From CALMEC01 sp964434425 (GTDB lineage Bacteria > Actinomycetota > Thermoleophilia > Miltoncostaeales > Miltoncostaeaceae): a DNA stretch of 64,000 nucleotides. The notes under the pieces are model-generated. The model was not told the origin of the DNA. It saw nothing but the letters and a program-made list of their open reading frames with translations, and made no database searches. Each line of letters starts with the position of its first letter. The stretch's first letter is position 1. The stretch covers positions 47,227-111,226 of the forward strand of contig CAYSVH010000008.1 in the NCBI GenBank assembly GCA_964434425.1, given 5' to 3'. This document shows positions 15,081 to 23,640 of this stretch, one piece after another. The position numbers and the translations under genes are program-made.

Positions 15081-15658
15081 TCGGGGGCGTCCGTCGTCTC
15101 GCCGCTCCGCTCGCGGCTGAACGCATCCCGTTCGTCCTTCAGCCGTTTCTCCCGCCGAGCCAGGTCACGCCGACGGAACCAGAACCAGATCACCGCGAGC
15201 AGGGCGAGCGTCCCGAGGATCGCGCCGATCAGGCTGCTGGCGCGGAAGTAGCTGGCCTCGGTGTCCAGGATGCGCTCGCCGGCGTGGGCGGCGTTGCCGC
15301 GTCCCAGGACGATCGACAGCGTCAGGAGGTTCGGCGTGGCGAGGACCACGGCGCCGATGACGAACGCGAGCCACACCTTCCACGGCCGTCGCCTCCGGAA
15401 TCCGATCCACAGGACGAGGAGCGGGATGAAGGTGAAGACGATGCCGTAGAAGAGGCCGATGGCGACGCCGTTGAAGGTGCTCTGGCTGACCTGGTTCCCG
15501 ACGCGCACCGCCCACCAGCGGGGCAGGAACGCCGACATGATCAACGTGATGATGAAGGCACCCACGAGGGCGGCGCCGCCGATGGCGAAACGCCGCGGCC
15601 AGTTGACCTCACGGCGCTGGTCGGCGGAGTCCGCCGCCGCCGTCGTTTCACGGCTCAT
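15077..15658 (-). CDS. Membrane protein with four helices
   Basis: A 193-residue integral membrane protein of unknown function. Hydrophobic segments are about residues 25-43, 62-83, 92-113 and 138-158. The C-terminal tail is strongly charged (RRRDLARREKRLKDERDAF) and probably coiled-coil and cytosolic. The ATG lies within the end of the glutaredoxin gene, and the stop overlaps the hydrolase start, so all three are translationally coupled. Earlier in-frame starts would overlap the glutaredoxin gene more heavily and add only low-complexity sequence. Confidence 0.65.
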   Translation of the reverse strand: MSRETTAAADSADQRREVNWPRRFAIGGAALVGAFIITLIMSAFLPRWWAVRVGNQVSQSTFNGVAIGLFYGIVFTFIPLLVLWIGFRRRRPWKVWLAFVIGAVVLATPNLLTLSIVLGRGNAAHAGERILDTEASYFRASSLIGAILGTLALLAVIWFWFRRRDLARREKRLKDERDAFSRERSGETTDAPE

Positions 15659-15947
15659 CGCGTGAGTCTCCCTCCTGGTCGGCGTCGTGGACGAGCCGCG
15701 CGACCCGGCGGCGGAGCACGGCCTCGTCGACCCGGTACTTGAAGATCTTCCGCCCGTTGAGGACACCCGCGGGTATCTGGGTGCGCCACTGGCCCTCGAG
15801 TGCGTCGTCACCGTCGATGTGGACCCAGGTCACGACCAGGTCCAGATCGGGTGCCACCCGGTCGAGGATCTCGCGTGCGTCGTCGCAGAGGTGGCACCCG
15901 TGGGCGGTGTACACCACGAGCTCGGGAGATGGCGTGAGAGACGGCAC
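15648..15947 (-). CDS. Glutaredoxin-like thiol protein
   Basis: A 99-residue thioredoxin-fold protein of the short glutaredoxin-like (DUF836) type. The redox motif is CHLC in VVYTAHGCHLCDDAREIL near residue 16. PAGVLNGRKIFKYRVDE contains the position where a cis-Pro loop is expected. The GTG start is the only one that leaves the fold intact without a long low-complexity extension. It overlaps the next gene. Its partner and substrate are unknown. Confidence 0.75.
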   Translation of the reverse strand: MPSLTPSPELVVYTAHGCHLCDDAREILDRVAPDLDLVVTWVHIDGDDALEGQWRTQIPAGVLNGRKIFKYRVDEAVLRRRVARLVHDADQEGDSRDEP

Positions 15948-16037
15948 GGGTCCGAGGATACCGCCCGCGTTTCCCGCGGACGCCGGGGCGGATCGGAGAC
16001 GGGTGCCCGCCGCGCGGCCACTGTAGCGTGTGGCCCC

Positions 16038-17342
16038 GTGAGTTCGGTCCGAATCAGCCCCGCCCCGTCCCTCGCCGGGGCCCTCGCGGTGCCTCCCGAC
16101 AAGTCGATCACACACCGCGCCATCATGCTGGCCGCCGTGTCGGATCGACGCGTGATCGTCGAGAACACCCTCGACTCCGAGGACACGGGTGCCACGCTCG
16201 CCGCCGTCGAGGCCTGCGGCGTCGCCGTCGAGGGGCACCTCGGCGGAACCCTCGTCGTCGACGGTGTCGGTCTCCGTGGTCTCCGCCCGCCGGCGCGCAT
16301 CGACTGCATGAACGCCGGCACCCTGATGCGCCTGTTCGGCGGGCTTCTGGCCGGGGTCACCCCGACCGCCGTCGTCCTGGACGGCGACGCGTCGCTTCGA
16401 AGGCGGCCCATGAACCGGATCGCCCGTCCCCTCGCCGAGATGGGCGCGTCCCTCTCGACCGTGGCCGGGGGCACCCCGCCCGTCTCCGTCGCCCCGGTCC
16501 CCGGGGGGTTGGCCGGCGTCCATCACGAGCTGACCGTCGCGAGCGCGCAGGTGAAGAGCGCCATCCTCCTCGCGGGACTCGCCGCGACGGGGACGACGTC
16601 GGTGACCGAGCCCGTCCGGTCGCGCGATCACACGGAGCTGATGCTGCGAGCGGCGGGTGTCGACGTGCGCGTCGACGGCACCACGGTCTCGCTGACCGGA
16701 CCGGTGGACGGCGTGAGCCTGCCCGACGTGCGGGTGCCGGGTGACTTCTCGTCTGCGGCCTTCCATCTCGTCGCCGGGACGCTATGTGCGGGCCCGTCCG
16801 TCCGGTTGACGGGCATCAACCTGAACCCGGCGCGCAGCGGTCTTCTCCCCATTCTGACGCGAATGGGTGCGCGCATCGACGTGATGGAAGGTGCGCCGTC
16901 GGGTGGCGAGCCGTACGGTGACCTCGTCGTCCATCGGGCCGACACGCTGGTCGGCACCGAGGTCAGCGCCGACGAGATCCCCGCGATGATCGACGAGGTG
17001 ACGCTGATCGCCCTGCTGGGCGCGTTCGCCTCGGGCGACACCGTCGTGCGGGGCGCGGAGGAGCTGCGCGTGAAGGAGAGCGACCGCATCGCCACCACCT
17101 GCCGCGCGATGTCGGTCCTCGGAGCGGACGTCGAGGAGCGACCCGACGGCTTCGTGGTCCACGGCCGCGGAGGGCTGCGCGGCGGACGCATCGACGCCGC
17201 CGGTGACCACCGTATCGCCATGCTGGGGGCGGTGGCCGGACTGGCGAGTGACGAGGGCGTCACGATCGACGGCTTCGAGGTGGCGGCCGTCTCGTATCCG
17301 GGTTTCACACGCGACCTCGCCGAGCTCGGAGCGGCGGCGTGA
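16038..17342 (+). CDS. aroA: 3-phosphoshikimate 1-carboxyvinyltransferase (EPSP synthase)
   Basis: Sixth step of the shikimate pathway: transfers enolpyruvyl from PEP to shikimate-3-phosphate. It has 434 residues. Substrate-binding motifs are PPDKSITHRAIM, NAGTLMRLFGG, SLRRRPM and the late EELRVKESDRI. The catalytic acidic pair sits in DEIPAMIDEV. The NAGT motif has the glyphosate-sensitive Gly rather than the resistant Ala. The GTG start lies eight bases after a TAGCGT hexamer and has no ribosome site, so the mRNA is probably leaderless. It overlaps cmk by GTGA. Confidence 0.95.
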   Translation: MSSVRISPAPSLAGALAVPPDKSITHRAIMLAAVSDRRVIVENTLDSEDTGATLAAVEACGVAVEGHLGGTLVVDGVGLRGLRPPARIDCMNAGTLMRLFGGLLAGVTPTAVVLDGDASLRRRPMNRIARPLAEMGASLSTVAGGTPPVSVAPVPGGLAGVHHELTVASAQVKSAILLAGLAATGTTSVTEPVRSRDHTELMLRAAGVDVRVDGTTVSLTGPVDGVSLPDVRVPGDFSSAAFHLVAGTLCAGPSVRLTGINLNPARSGLLPILTRMGARIDVMEGAPSGGEPYGDLVVHRADTLVGTEVSADEIPAMIDEVTLIALLGAFASGDTVVRGAEELRVKESDRIATTCRAMSVLGADVEERPDGFVVHGRGGLRGGRIDAAGDHRIAMLGAVAGLASDEGVTIDGFEVAAVSYPGFTRDLAELGAAA

Positions 17343-18019
17343 TCGTCGCCGTCGACGGACCCGCCGGCGCCGGCAAGAGCACCGTCGCACGCCGGGTCGC
17401 GGAGGATCTGGGCTTCGCATACATGAACACCGGGGCGATGTACCGTGCCCTCGCGGTGGCCGCCCAACGCCGGGGCGTCGACCCCGGCGACGCCGCGGGA
17501 GTGGCCCGCCTGGCCGAGAGTCACCGGGTCGAGCTCCGTTTCGTCGACGGCCGCGAGACCGTGTTCCTGGACGACGAGGACGTGAGCGTCCGCGTCCGCG
17601 AGCCCGCCGTGAGCGCCGTTGTGTCGCAGGTCGCCGCACACCCGCCGCTGCGCGAGATCGTGGTGCGCTGGCAGCGGACGGCGATGCAGACGGGGGACTG
17701 GGTTGCCGACGGTCGCGACATCGGCAGCGTCGTCGCCCCCGACGCCGACGTCAAGGTGTTTCTGACGGCGTCGCCCGAGGAGAGAGCGCGTCGGCGCCAC
17801 GCCGAGCTGGTCGAGACGGGGGACACCGTCACACTGGGTGAGGTCCACGCGGACATGCGTGCGCGTGACGAGCGCGACGCCACCCGCGAGGTGTCACCGC
17901 TCGTCGTGGCCGACGGCGCGGTCGTCCTCGACACGACGGACCTGACGATCGACGAGGTCATCGGTGCCATCTGCGATCTGGTCCGCGATCGCTCCGAGAC
18001 AGAGCGGGGCATCTCGTGA
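17339..18019 (+). CDS. cmk: Cytidylate kinase
   Basis: Phosphorylates CMP and dCMP. It has 226 residues. P-loop GPAGAGKSTVAR is at about residues 7-18, the CMP-binding MNTGAMYRALA at about 30-40 and DGRDIGSVV at about 125. The lid follows around EERARRRHAEL. The GTG start overlaps the aroA stop and the end overlaps plsC, so aroA-cmk-plsC is a coupled cluster. The aroA-cmk pairing is common in bacteria. Confidence 0.95.
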   Translation: MIVAVDGPAGAGKSTVARRVAEDLGFAYMNTGAMYRALAVAAQRRGVDPGDAAGVARLAESHRVELRFVDGRETVFLDDEDVSVRVREPAVSAVVSQVAAHPPLREIVVRWQRTAMQTGDWVADGRDIGSVVAPDADVKVFLTASPEERARRRHAELVETGDTVTLGEVHADMRARDERDATREVSPLVVADGAVVLDTTDLTIDEVIGAICDLVRDRSETERGIS

Positions 18020-18657
18020 GACCGTGGTGGGAGATCGGACGACGCCTTCTCTGGCCGATCACGTACGGCATATACCGCATGGACCGCCGGGGCGTGGAGA
18101 ACGTCCCCCGCGAGGGGGCGACGCTGATCGTCTGCAACCACCTGTCCAGCGTGGACCCTCCGCTCGTCGGGATGGCCGCCCAGCCGCGCTTCATGAACTT
18201 CATGGCGAAGGCCGAGCTCTTCCGCCGGAAACTCCCCGCGAGGATCATGCTCGGAGTGGGGGCGTTCCCCGTCGAACGCGGGGCCGGTGACCGGGATGCG
18301 ATCCGCCACTCACGTGAACTGCTCGCGCGTGGCGAGGCCCTGATCATGTTCCCCGAGGGTACCCGCAGCCGCACGGGCCGGCTGCGACCGTTCTTCAGCG
18401 GCGCGGGCATGCTCGCGCTGGAGCCGGGGGTCACGGTGATCCCCGCGGCCATCTGGGGAACCCAGCGCCGGTTCGGCAAGGTGCGGGTGGTCTTCGGCAC
18501 TCCGATCGACCTGGGCGACGTCACCGAGGGGTCGAAGTCCGCGCGCGCGCGGGCGGCCACGCGGCAGATGGCCGAGGCCGTCGCCGCTCTCGTTCCGCAG
18601 GTCGGCGGGCCTCCGCAGACGGTTGCGGAGGGCGAACCGTCCCTCGACCCGGACTGA
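18016..18657 (+). CDS. plsC: 1-acyl-sn-glycerol-3-phosphate acyltransferase family protein
   Basis: Membrane-associated acyltransferase that makes phosphatidic acid. It has 213 residues. Catalytic HX4D appears as CNHLSSVDPP (about residues 40-49), and the glycerophosphate-binding FPEGTRSRTG is near residue 117. A hydrophobic region VTVIPAAIWG follows. The GTG start overlaps cmk. In cmk-plsC-der order the acyltransferase is usually described as PlsC-like; substrate preference cannot be read from sequence. A weak family B palindrome begins right after its TGA. Confidence 0.88.
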   Translation: MRPWWEIGRRLLWPITYGIYRMDRRGVENVPREGATLIVCNHLSSVDPPLVGMAAQPRFMNFMAKAELFRRKLPARIMLGVGAFPVERGAGDRDAIRHSRELLARGEALIMFPEGTRSRTGRLRPFFSGAGMLALEPGVTVIPAAIWGTQRRFGKVRVVFGTPIDLGDVTEGSKSARARAATRQMAEAVAALVPQVGGPPQTVAEGEPSLDPD

Positions 18658-18763
18658 GATGGCCGACTCCGCGATGTCGCGGCGCTGCGGCCTCGGCATC
18701 GGGTGGTGCTCCGCACGCGCACCGACGCACCCGATGCGCACGACCTGCGTGGAATCAACCGAC
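18658..18763. repeat. Family B-like palindromic repeat (weak)
   Basis: The left arm GATGGCCGACTCCGCG begins immediately after the plsC stop. The right arm ends CGTGGAATCAACCGAC and closely matches the arms at 22083 and 62506. Pairing between the two arms is only about 10 of 16, so the right arm carries most of the evidence. Confidence 0.45.
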
Positions 18764-18774
18764 TGAGAGGCCAC

Positions 18775-18780
18775 TACACT
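18775..18780 (+). promoter_or_regulatory. -10 hexamer TACACT of leaderless der promoter
   Basis: TACACT is followed by six bases (CCTCCC) and the ATG of der, so transcription probably starts at the start codon. The upstream -35 region falls in the family B right arm (GGAATCAACC). Confidence 0.55.
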
Positions 18781-18786
18781 CCTCCC

Positions 18787-20184
18787 ATGAGTTCACGACC
18801 CCCTCGACCCACCGCGGCCGAGCGCCGCTCAGCCGCGCGCTCACGTCGGACGTCCGCGATCGCCGCGATGGGCGACGGCATGCCGATGGTGGCGATCGTC
18901 GGATACCCGAACGTGGGCAAGTCGACGCTGTTCAACCGTCTGAGCGCCAGTCGCGACGCCGTCGTCGACGAACACGCCGGTGTGACCCGGGATCGTCGCG
19001 CCGGCGTGGCCGATTGGGGCGGACGGGTATTCCAACTGGTCGACACCGGCGGCATCGATGAGTCCGACCCGAGCCCCGTGAACCGCCAGGTCGCCGCACA
19101 GGCGGTGCGGGCCATCGAGGAGGCCGACGTCATCCTGTTCGTCGTCGACGCCCAGGCGGGGGCGGCGGCCGGGGATCTGGACGTCGCCGAGAAGCTCCGG
19201 CGCGCCCACCGGCCGGTCATCGTCGTCGCCAACAAGAGCGACGCCGAGCGGCACGAGATCCAGGCGCAGTCCCTGTGGGGACTGGGCTTCGACACCGTTA
19301 TGCCGGTGTCGGCCCAGCACGGCCGCAACATCGGGGACCTCCTCGATGCCATCGTCGAGCGGCTTCCCGACGCTCCGGAGGTCGACCTCGACGGTGTGGC
19401 GCCGCCCGCCATCGCGATCCTCGGTCGCCCGAACGTGGGGAAGAGCAGCCTGCTGAACGCGATCCTGGGTGAGGACCGCGCCGTCGTCCACGACGTTCCG
19501 GGCACCACGCGCGACCCGGTCGACACGGTGGTGGAGGTCGGGGGACGGCGCGTCGTCCTGACGGACACGGCCGGTCTGCGCAAACGCGGGAAGGTCACCG
19601 AGGACGTGGAGCGGTACTCGCACCTGCGGGCCATCCAGGCCGCCGAGCGCAGCGACGTCGCCCTCGTCGTCTGCGACGCGTCGGTGGGGATCACCGATGC
19701 CGACCTGGCGGCGGCCGATCAGGCCGCGCACGCTCACTGCGCGACGGTCATGGTCATGAACAAGTGGGACATCGCCCAACCGGAGCTCGACCACATCCAC
19801 GGGATCATCCGGGCGAAGGTCCGGCAGCGCCCGCCGGTCGAGATCAGCTCCGCGGTCACGGGTGAGGGCGTTCAGCGGCTTCTGCCGCAGGCCCTGCGGC
19901 TCTACGACCGCATGTCGGAACGGATCTCGACCAATCGACTCAACACCGAGCTGCGTGCTCTGGCCGAGGAGCGCCCGGGCCCCCGTGACGGCATGCGCCG
20001 CCTCTCGTTGCGCTACATCGTCCAGACGGGCGTCATGCCGCCGACCTTCCGCCTCGACGTCAACGACCGCGGCCTCATGACCCGCGACTACGGCTTCTGG
20101 ATCGAGAACCGGCTCCGGCGGGCCTTCGACCTGGACGGAGTCCCCATGATCATCGAGGTGCGGAGCCGACGCTCCCACACCTAG
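18787..20184 (+). CDS. der: Ribosome-assembly GTPase Der (EngA)
   Basis: Tandem-GTPase factor for 50S subunit maturation, 465 residues. The first G domain starts GYPNVGKSTLFN at about residue 38, with DTGG and NKSD motifs. The second starts GRPNVGKSSLLN at about 213, with DTAG and NKWD. The C-terminal KH-like domain includes LRYIVQTGVMPPTFRLDVND. A basic N-terminal extension of about 35 residues (RPPRPTAAERRSAARSRR) precedes the first domain. The stop TAG is followed by TGTCCGCGG, resembling the end of family A repeats. Confidence 0.95.
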   Translation: MSSRPPRPTAAERRSAARSRRTSAIAAMGDGMPMVAIVGYPNVGKSTLFNRLSASRDAVVDEHAGVTRDRRAGVADWGGRVFQLVDTGGIDESDPSPVNRQVAAQAVRAIEEADVILFVVDAQAGAAAGDLDVAEKLRRAHRPVIVVANKSDAERHEIQAQSLWGLGFDTVMPVSAQHGRNIGDLLDAIVERLPDAPEVDLDGVAPPAIAILGRPNVGKSSLLNAILGEDRAVVHDVPGTTRDPVDTVVEVGGRRVVLTDTAGLRKRGKVTEDVERYSHLRAIQAAERSDVALVVCDASVGITDADLAAADQAAHAHCATVMVMNKWDIAQPELDHIHGIIRAKVRQRPPVEISSAVTGEGVQRLLPQALRLYDRMSERISTNRLNTELRALAEERPGPRDGMRRLSLRYIVQTGVMPPTFRLDVNDRGLMTRDYGFWIENRLRRAFDLDGVPMIIEVRSRRSHT

Positions 20185-20466
20185 TGTCCGCGGTCTCCTC
20201 GCGCGGTGCGTGTCCCCGCCGGCGCATCCCGGATCCGGATCTGCGTGGAATCGACCATCGAGCACCCGTACCGGGCGGCAGAGGATCGTCGGCGGAGCGT
20301 GCGGTGTGCCGACGGCGAGGCGGCGCATCCGCACCGCGGGGATCCGGCGGCCGGCGTGGCCCGGGCACGATCGAGGCGTCATCAGTCTTGATCGTTCCTT
20401 TACCCCCGGCGGTCGGCGGTCCTCAGGCACCTTGCTACCTTCGGTTTTGGAGGTTGCCCGTTCCAT
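20185..20466. other. Intergenic region with a solo family B arm
   Basis: About 280 bases between der and the DUF3352 gene. CGTGGAATCGACCATC at about 20248-20263 matches the family B right arm, but I see no matching left arm. A TACCTT hexamer at 20436-20441 is the likely -10 of the next gene. No gene seen. Confidence 0.4.
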
Positions 20467-22080
20467 ATGACCAGGGGGTTTTCCGGGGCAATGCCGATCG
20501 TCGGCCGCACGTCCATGCGTGGGCGCAGGTTGTGGATGCTCGTCACCGGCGGGCTCGTCGCATGTGTCCTCGCCATCGCCGGGTGCGGAGGCGATGCGAC
20601 CCTCGCCGGGTCGGGTGCCGGTCGCGTGGCGGAGTTCGTTCCGGCACGCACCCAGATCTACTTCGAGATCTCGACGGATCTGGAGAGTGGACAGTGGAAG
20701 CAGGCCGCCGACCTCGCATCGCGTTTCCCGGCCTACCAGGACATGCTGAGCCAGGCGAAGTCGAGCCTCTCGCAGGGCAGGATCGACTTCGACCGCGATC
20801 TGCGGCCGCTTCTGGGCGACAGCGCCGCCGTCGCCCTGCCGGATGTCACCTCGTCCGGCGAACCCGTGGTGCTGATGGTCGTCGACATCGCGGACGGCAA
20901 GGAGTCGGAGGTCAGGGACCTGTTCCAGCGTGATGGGTCGCTCTCCGCCGATCGTCGCGAACATGGCGGCGTCAGCATCTACCGCTCGTCCGACGTCCAC
21001 ATCGCGATCTTCGACGAAGCGCTGGTCGCCTCGCCGTCCGCGGACGCCGTCGCCCGGTCGATCGATGCACGCCGAGGCGGATCGGACCGATCGCTGGCCG
21101 GTTCGAAGAAGGTCCGGCAGGCGCTCGCCGGGCTGCCCGACGAGGTGCTCGTGCAGGGCTACATCGACCTGGCCGAGATCGTCACGGGCGTCGGCGCCGC
21201 GCAGCGGCCCGAGATCCGTCGTCAGATCGAAGCCGCCGGCATCAGCACGGACGCGGGCCTCGCCATCTCGCTCACCACCGAGCCGGACGGGGTCCGTCTG
21301 AAGGCCGTCGCGTCGGCGGTGCCCAACGCCCCGCAGGTCGGCCTGTTCACCCCGTCGCTGACGCGGCAGGTACCGGCCGGCGCACTCGGCTACGTGGGTG
21401 CCGAGAATCTCTACGAGATCACGGGTTCCACCCTCGAGCAGATGCGAAAGAGCAACCCGGACCTGGACGATCAGCTGGGCCAGCTGCGCGGGGCCCTGAA
21501 CCTGTTCGGCCTGCCAATGCCGGATCTGGAGAACCTGACGTCGGGTGAGTTCGCGGCGGCCGTCCTCCCGCCGGCCTCCGGTGGTTCCGTTCCCGGTGGC
21601 GTCGTCATCCTCGAGGCGCAGGATGAGGCGAAGGCGTCGACGACGTTGGACAACGTGCGCAAGCAGATGGAGCTTCTCCGCGGCGCCAACGCAAGCATCC
21701 CCACCTTCACCCGCGTGCGACTCGACAACGGCGTCACCGGATGGGAGGCGCCGCTCCAGCCGGGGATGAGCATCGTGCACGCCCTGGACGCCGGCCGAGT
21801 GCTCGTCGGCACCGGCGTCGACGCCGTACGCGCCGTCCAGTCGCCGAAGTCGCGGCTCTCCGACGATCCGGCCTTCCGCGAGGCCACCGACCAGATGCCC
21901 TCGGAGGTCCAGTCGATCATGTGGATCGACGTCGAGGCGGTGTTGAAGGTGGTCGACGCGCTCGCACCGGGCGAACTCGACGCCGAGGCACGTGAGAACC
22001 TGGCACCACTCCGGAACGTCGCCGGCTGGTCGACGGCGGGTGAGCGTCCCGCCTTCGAGCTCTTCTTCACGATCCGCTAG
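20467..22080 (+). CDS. DUF3352-domain lipoprotein
   Basis: Secreted lipoprotein of 537 residues. A signal sequence ends in lipobox IAGC at about residues 37-40 and is followed by a Gly-rich linker. The mature part begins EFVPARTQIYFEISTDLESGQW, typical of DUF3352 proteins, which estimate their own variation through repeated adhesion-like beta modules. It closes with RNVAGWSTAGERPAFELFFTIR. The function of the family is unknown. The start is uncertain: ATG 20467 has GGAGG 13 bases upstream, and in-frame ATGs at 20491 and 20515 would give a shorter, more usual signal peptide. It stands alone. Confidence 0.8.
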   Translation: MTRGFSGAMPIVGRTSMRGRRLWMLVTGGLVACVLAIAGCGGDATLAGSGAGRVAEFVPARTQIYFEISTDLESGQWKQAADLASRFPAYQDMLSQAKSSLSQGRIDFDRDLRPLLGDSAAVALPDVTSSGEPVVLMVVDIADGKESEVRDLFQRDGSLSADRREHGGVSIYRSSDVHIAIFDEALVASPSADAVARSIDARRGGSDRSLAGSKKVRQALAGLPDEVLVQGYIDLAEIVTGVGAAQRPEIRRQIEAAGISTDAGLAISLTTEPDGVRLKAVASAVPNAPQVGLFTPSLTRQVPAGALGYVGAENLYEITGSTLEQMRKSNPDLDDQLGQLRGALNLFGLPMPDLENLTSGEFAAAVLPPASGGSVPGGVVILEAQDEAKASTTLDNVRKQMELLRGANASIPTFTRVRLDNGVTGWEAPLQPGMSIVHALDAGRVLVGTGVDAVRAVQSPKSRLSDDPAFREATDQMPSEVQSIMWIDVEAVLKVVDALAPGELDAEARENLAPLRNVAGWSTAGERPAFELFFTIR

Positions 22081-22082
22081 AC

Positions 22083-22209
22083 GGTGTGATTCCACGCAGG
22101 TCGTGGATGTAGGGGCGTCAGCGGTGGCCGGCCCGGGATGGGCGGGTGGATCGGGAGCGCATCCCCGTCGCCCGGTGCGTGCACCACGCCGCGAGGTCGT
22201 GGAACCACC
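22083..22209. repeat. Family B palindromic repeat
   Basis: The left arm GGTGTGATTCCACG starts two bases after the stop of the DUF3352 gene. The right arm CGTGGAACCACC is its imperfect complement. The interior shares GGATGGGCGGGTGGATCG and GGAGCGCAT with the copy at 62506, apart from a few differences, so this is a true repeat and not only an inverted repeat. Confidence 0.65.
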
Positions 22210-22278
22210 CATCGGGTCACCCCATCGACGGGATGGTCGTCCGCCCGGTGTGGTGCGACGTCGCGCGGTGACGACCAC

Positions 22279-22319
22279 CCCCCGCCGGCGGGGGAACCGG
22301 CACAGGCGGTTGGTATGCT
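22279..22319 (+). promoter_or_regulatory. metK promoter with a perfect palindrome
   Basis: CCCCCGCCGGCGGGGG at 22279-22294 is a perfect 16-bp palindrome where the -35 would lie. TATGCT at 22314-22319 is the likely -10, about 40 bases before the metK ATG. The palindrome could be an operator or a small hairpin. No SAM riboswitch is recognisable in the short leader. Confidence 0.5.
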
Positions 22320-22360
22320 CACCGCTGCTTTTCACGGACACGACAGGACGGACCATCTCC

Positions 22361-23536
22361 ATGGGAGAACACCTCTTCACGTCGGAGTCGGTGACCGAAG
22401 GTCACCCCGACAAGATCGCCGACCAGATCTCGGACGCCGTGCTGGACGCGGTGCTCGAACAGGACCCGACGGGACGTGTGGCATGTGAGACGCTCGTCAC
22501 CACGGGCCAGGTGGTGGTGGCGGGTGAGATCTCGACGACCGCGCAGGTCGACATCCCCGACATCGTCCGCACGACGGTCGACCGGATCGGGTACAACCGC
22601 GCGAAGTACGGGTTCGACGCGGAGACGTGTGGTGTTCTCGTCGCACTCGACAAGCAGAGCCCCGACATCGCGCAGGGCGTCAACACCGCCTACGAGAAGC
22701 GCGCCGACGGTGCGGAGGATCCGTACGACCTTCAGGGCGCCGGCGACCAGGGCCTCATGTTCGGCTACGCGACCGACGAGACGCCGTCCCTCATGCCGCT
22801 GCCCATCACGTTGGCCCACCGGATGGCCGAGCGCCTGGCGGCCGTGCGCCGCGACGGGCTCTCGTACCTGCGTCCGGACGGCAAGACCCAGGTCACGGTG
22901 CGCTACGACGGTGCCGTGCCGAAGGCGGTCACCGCGGTGGTGGTCTCGTCCCAGCACGCGCCGGACATCACGGGCGACCAGCTCCGTGAGGACATCACGG
23001 CGAACGTGATCCGCCCGGTGCTCGAGGAGTTCGACCGGTGGTCGGACGACATCACGACGTACGTCAACCCGACGGGACTCTTCGTGATCGGTGGCCCGAT
23101 GGGTGACGCCGGCCTCACCGGTCGCAAGATCATCGTCGACACCTATGGCGGCATGGCCCGCCACGGCGGCGGTGCGTTCAGCGGCAAGGATCCCAGCAAG
23201 GTGGACCGCTCGGCGTGCTACGCGGCGCGGTGGGTGGCCAAGAACGTCGTCGCCGCGGGGCTCGCGAAGCGCTGCGAGGTGCAGGTGGCGTACGCCATCG
23301 GCGTCGCTCACCCGGTGTCGGTGATGGTCGACACCTTCGGGACCGAGACCCGTGACGTCGGCCAGATCGAGAAGTGGGTGGGCGAGACGTTCGATCTTCG
23401 CCCGGCCGCGATCTGCGAGCATCTGAACCTCCGGCGGCCGGTCTACTCGCCGACGGCCGCGTATGGTCACTTCGGCCGGACCGGTGACGGCTTCACGTGG
23501 GAGAACACCGCAATCGGCGACGCGTTCGCCAACTAG
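22361..23536 (+). CDS. metK: S-adenosylmethionine synthetase
   Basis: Makes S-adenosylmethionine from ATP and methionine in the cytosol. It has 391 residues. It begins HLFTSESVTEGHPDKIADQI. Signature segments are GAGDQGLMFGYA (about residue 125), GGGAFSGKDPSKVDRSA (about 270) and the C-terminal GHFGRTGDGFTWE. The ATG fits the family N-terminus; the frame upstream is open but low-complexity. A 29-residue membrane microprotein follows 14 bases after the stop with its own ribosome site, so the two are probably co-transcribed. Confidence 0.97.
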   Translation: MGEHLFTSESVTEGHPDKIADQISDAVLDAVLEQDPTGRVACETLVTTGQVVVAGEISTTAQVDIPDIVRTTVDRIGYNRAKYGFDAETCGVLVALDKQSPDIAQGVNTAYEKRADGAEDPYDLQGAGDQGLMFGYATDETPSLMPLPITLAHRMAERLAAVRRDGLSYLRPDGKTQVTVRYDGAVPKAVTAVVVSSQHAPDITGDQLREDITANVIRPVLEEFDRWSDDITTYVNPTGLFVIGGPMGDAGLTGRKIIVDTYGGMARHGGGAFSGKDPSKVDRSACYAARWVAKNVVAAGLAKRCEVQVAYAIGVAHPVSVMVDTFGTETRDVGQIEKWVGETFDLRPAAICEHLNLRRPVYSPTAAYGHFGRTGDGFTWENTAIGDAFAN

Positions 23537-23550
23537 ACAAGGAGTCAGGA

Positions 23551-23640
23551 ATGCGCAAGACCCTCATCTTCGCCGTCGTCGTCGGATTCGTCATGGGCGC
23601 GGCCTTCATCCTGCGCCGCAACGCCGGGCGCGACGCTTAG
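23551..23640 (+). CDS. 29-residue single-helix membrane microprotein
   Basis: Short frame directly after metK with AAGGAGTCAGGA ahead of the ATG. Residues 4-22 form one hydrophobic helix (TLIFAVVVGFVMGAAFILR) containing a small-xxx-small G-F-V-M-G pattern that could mediate helix packing. The C-terminus is basic. Composition, ribosome site and spacing to metK all favour a real gene. It could be a regulatory microprotein at the membrane; no homologue comes to mind. Its stop codon overlaps the start of a 162-bp palindrome. Confidence 0.6.
   Translation: MRKTLIFAVVVGFVMGAAFILRRNAGRDA

Noticed and set aside
18841..22380. 1179-residue open frame on the minus strand
   Set aside because: It is antisense to der, the DUF3352 gene and metK, has Arg/Asp/Val-rich low-complexity composition, and arises from GC-rich third positions.
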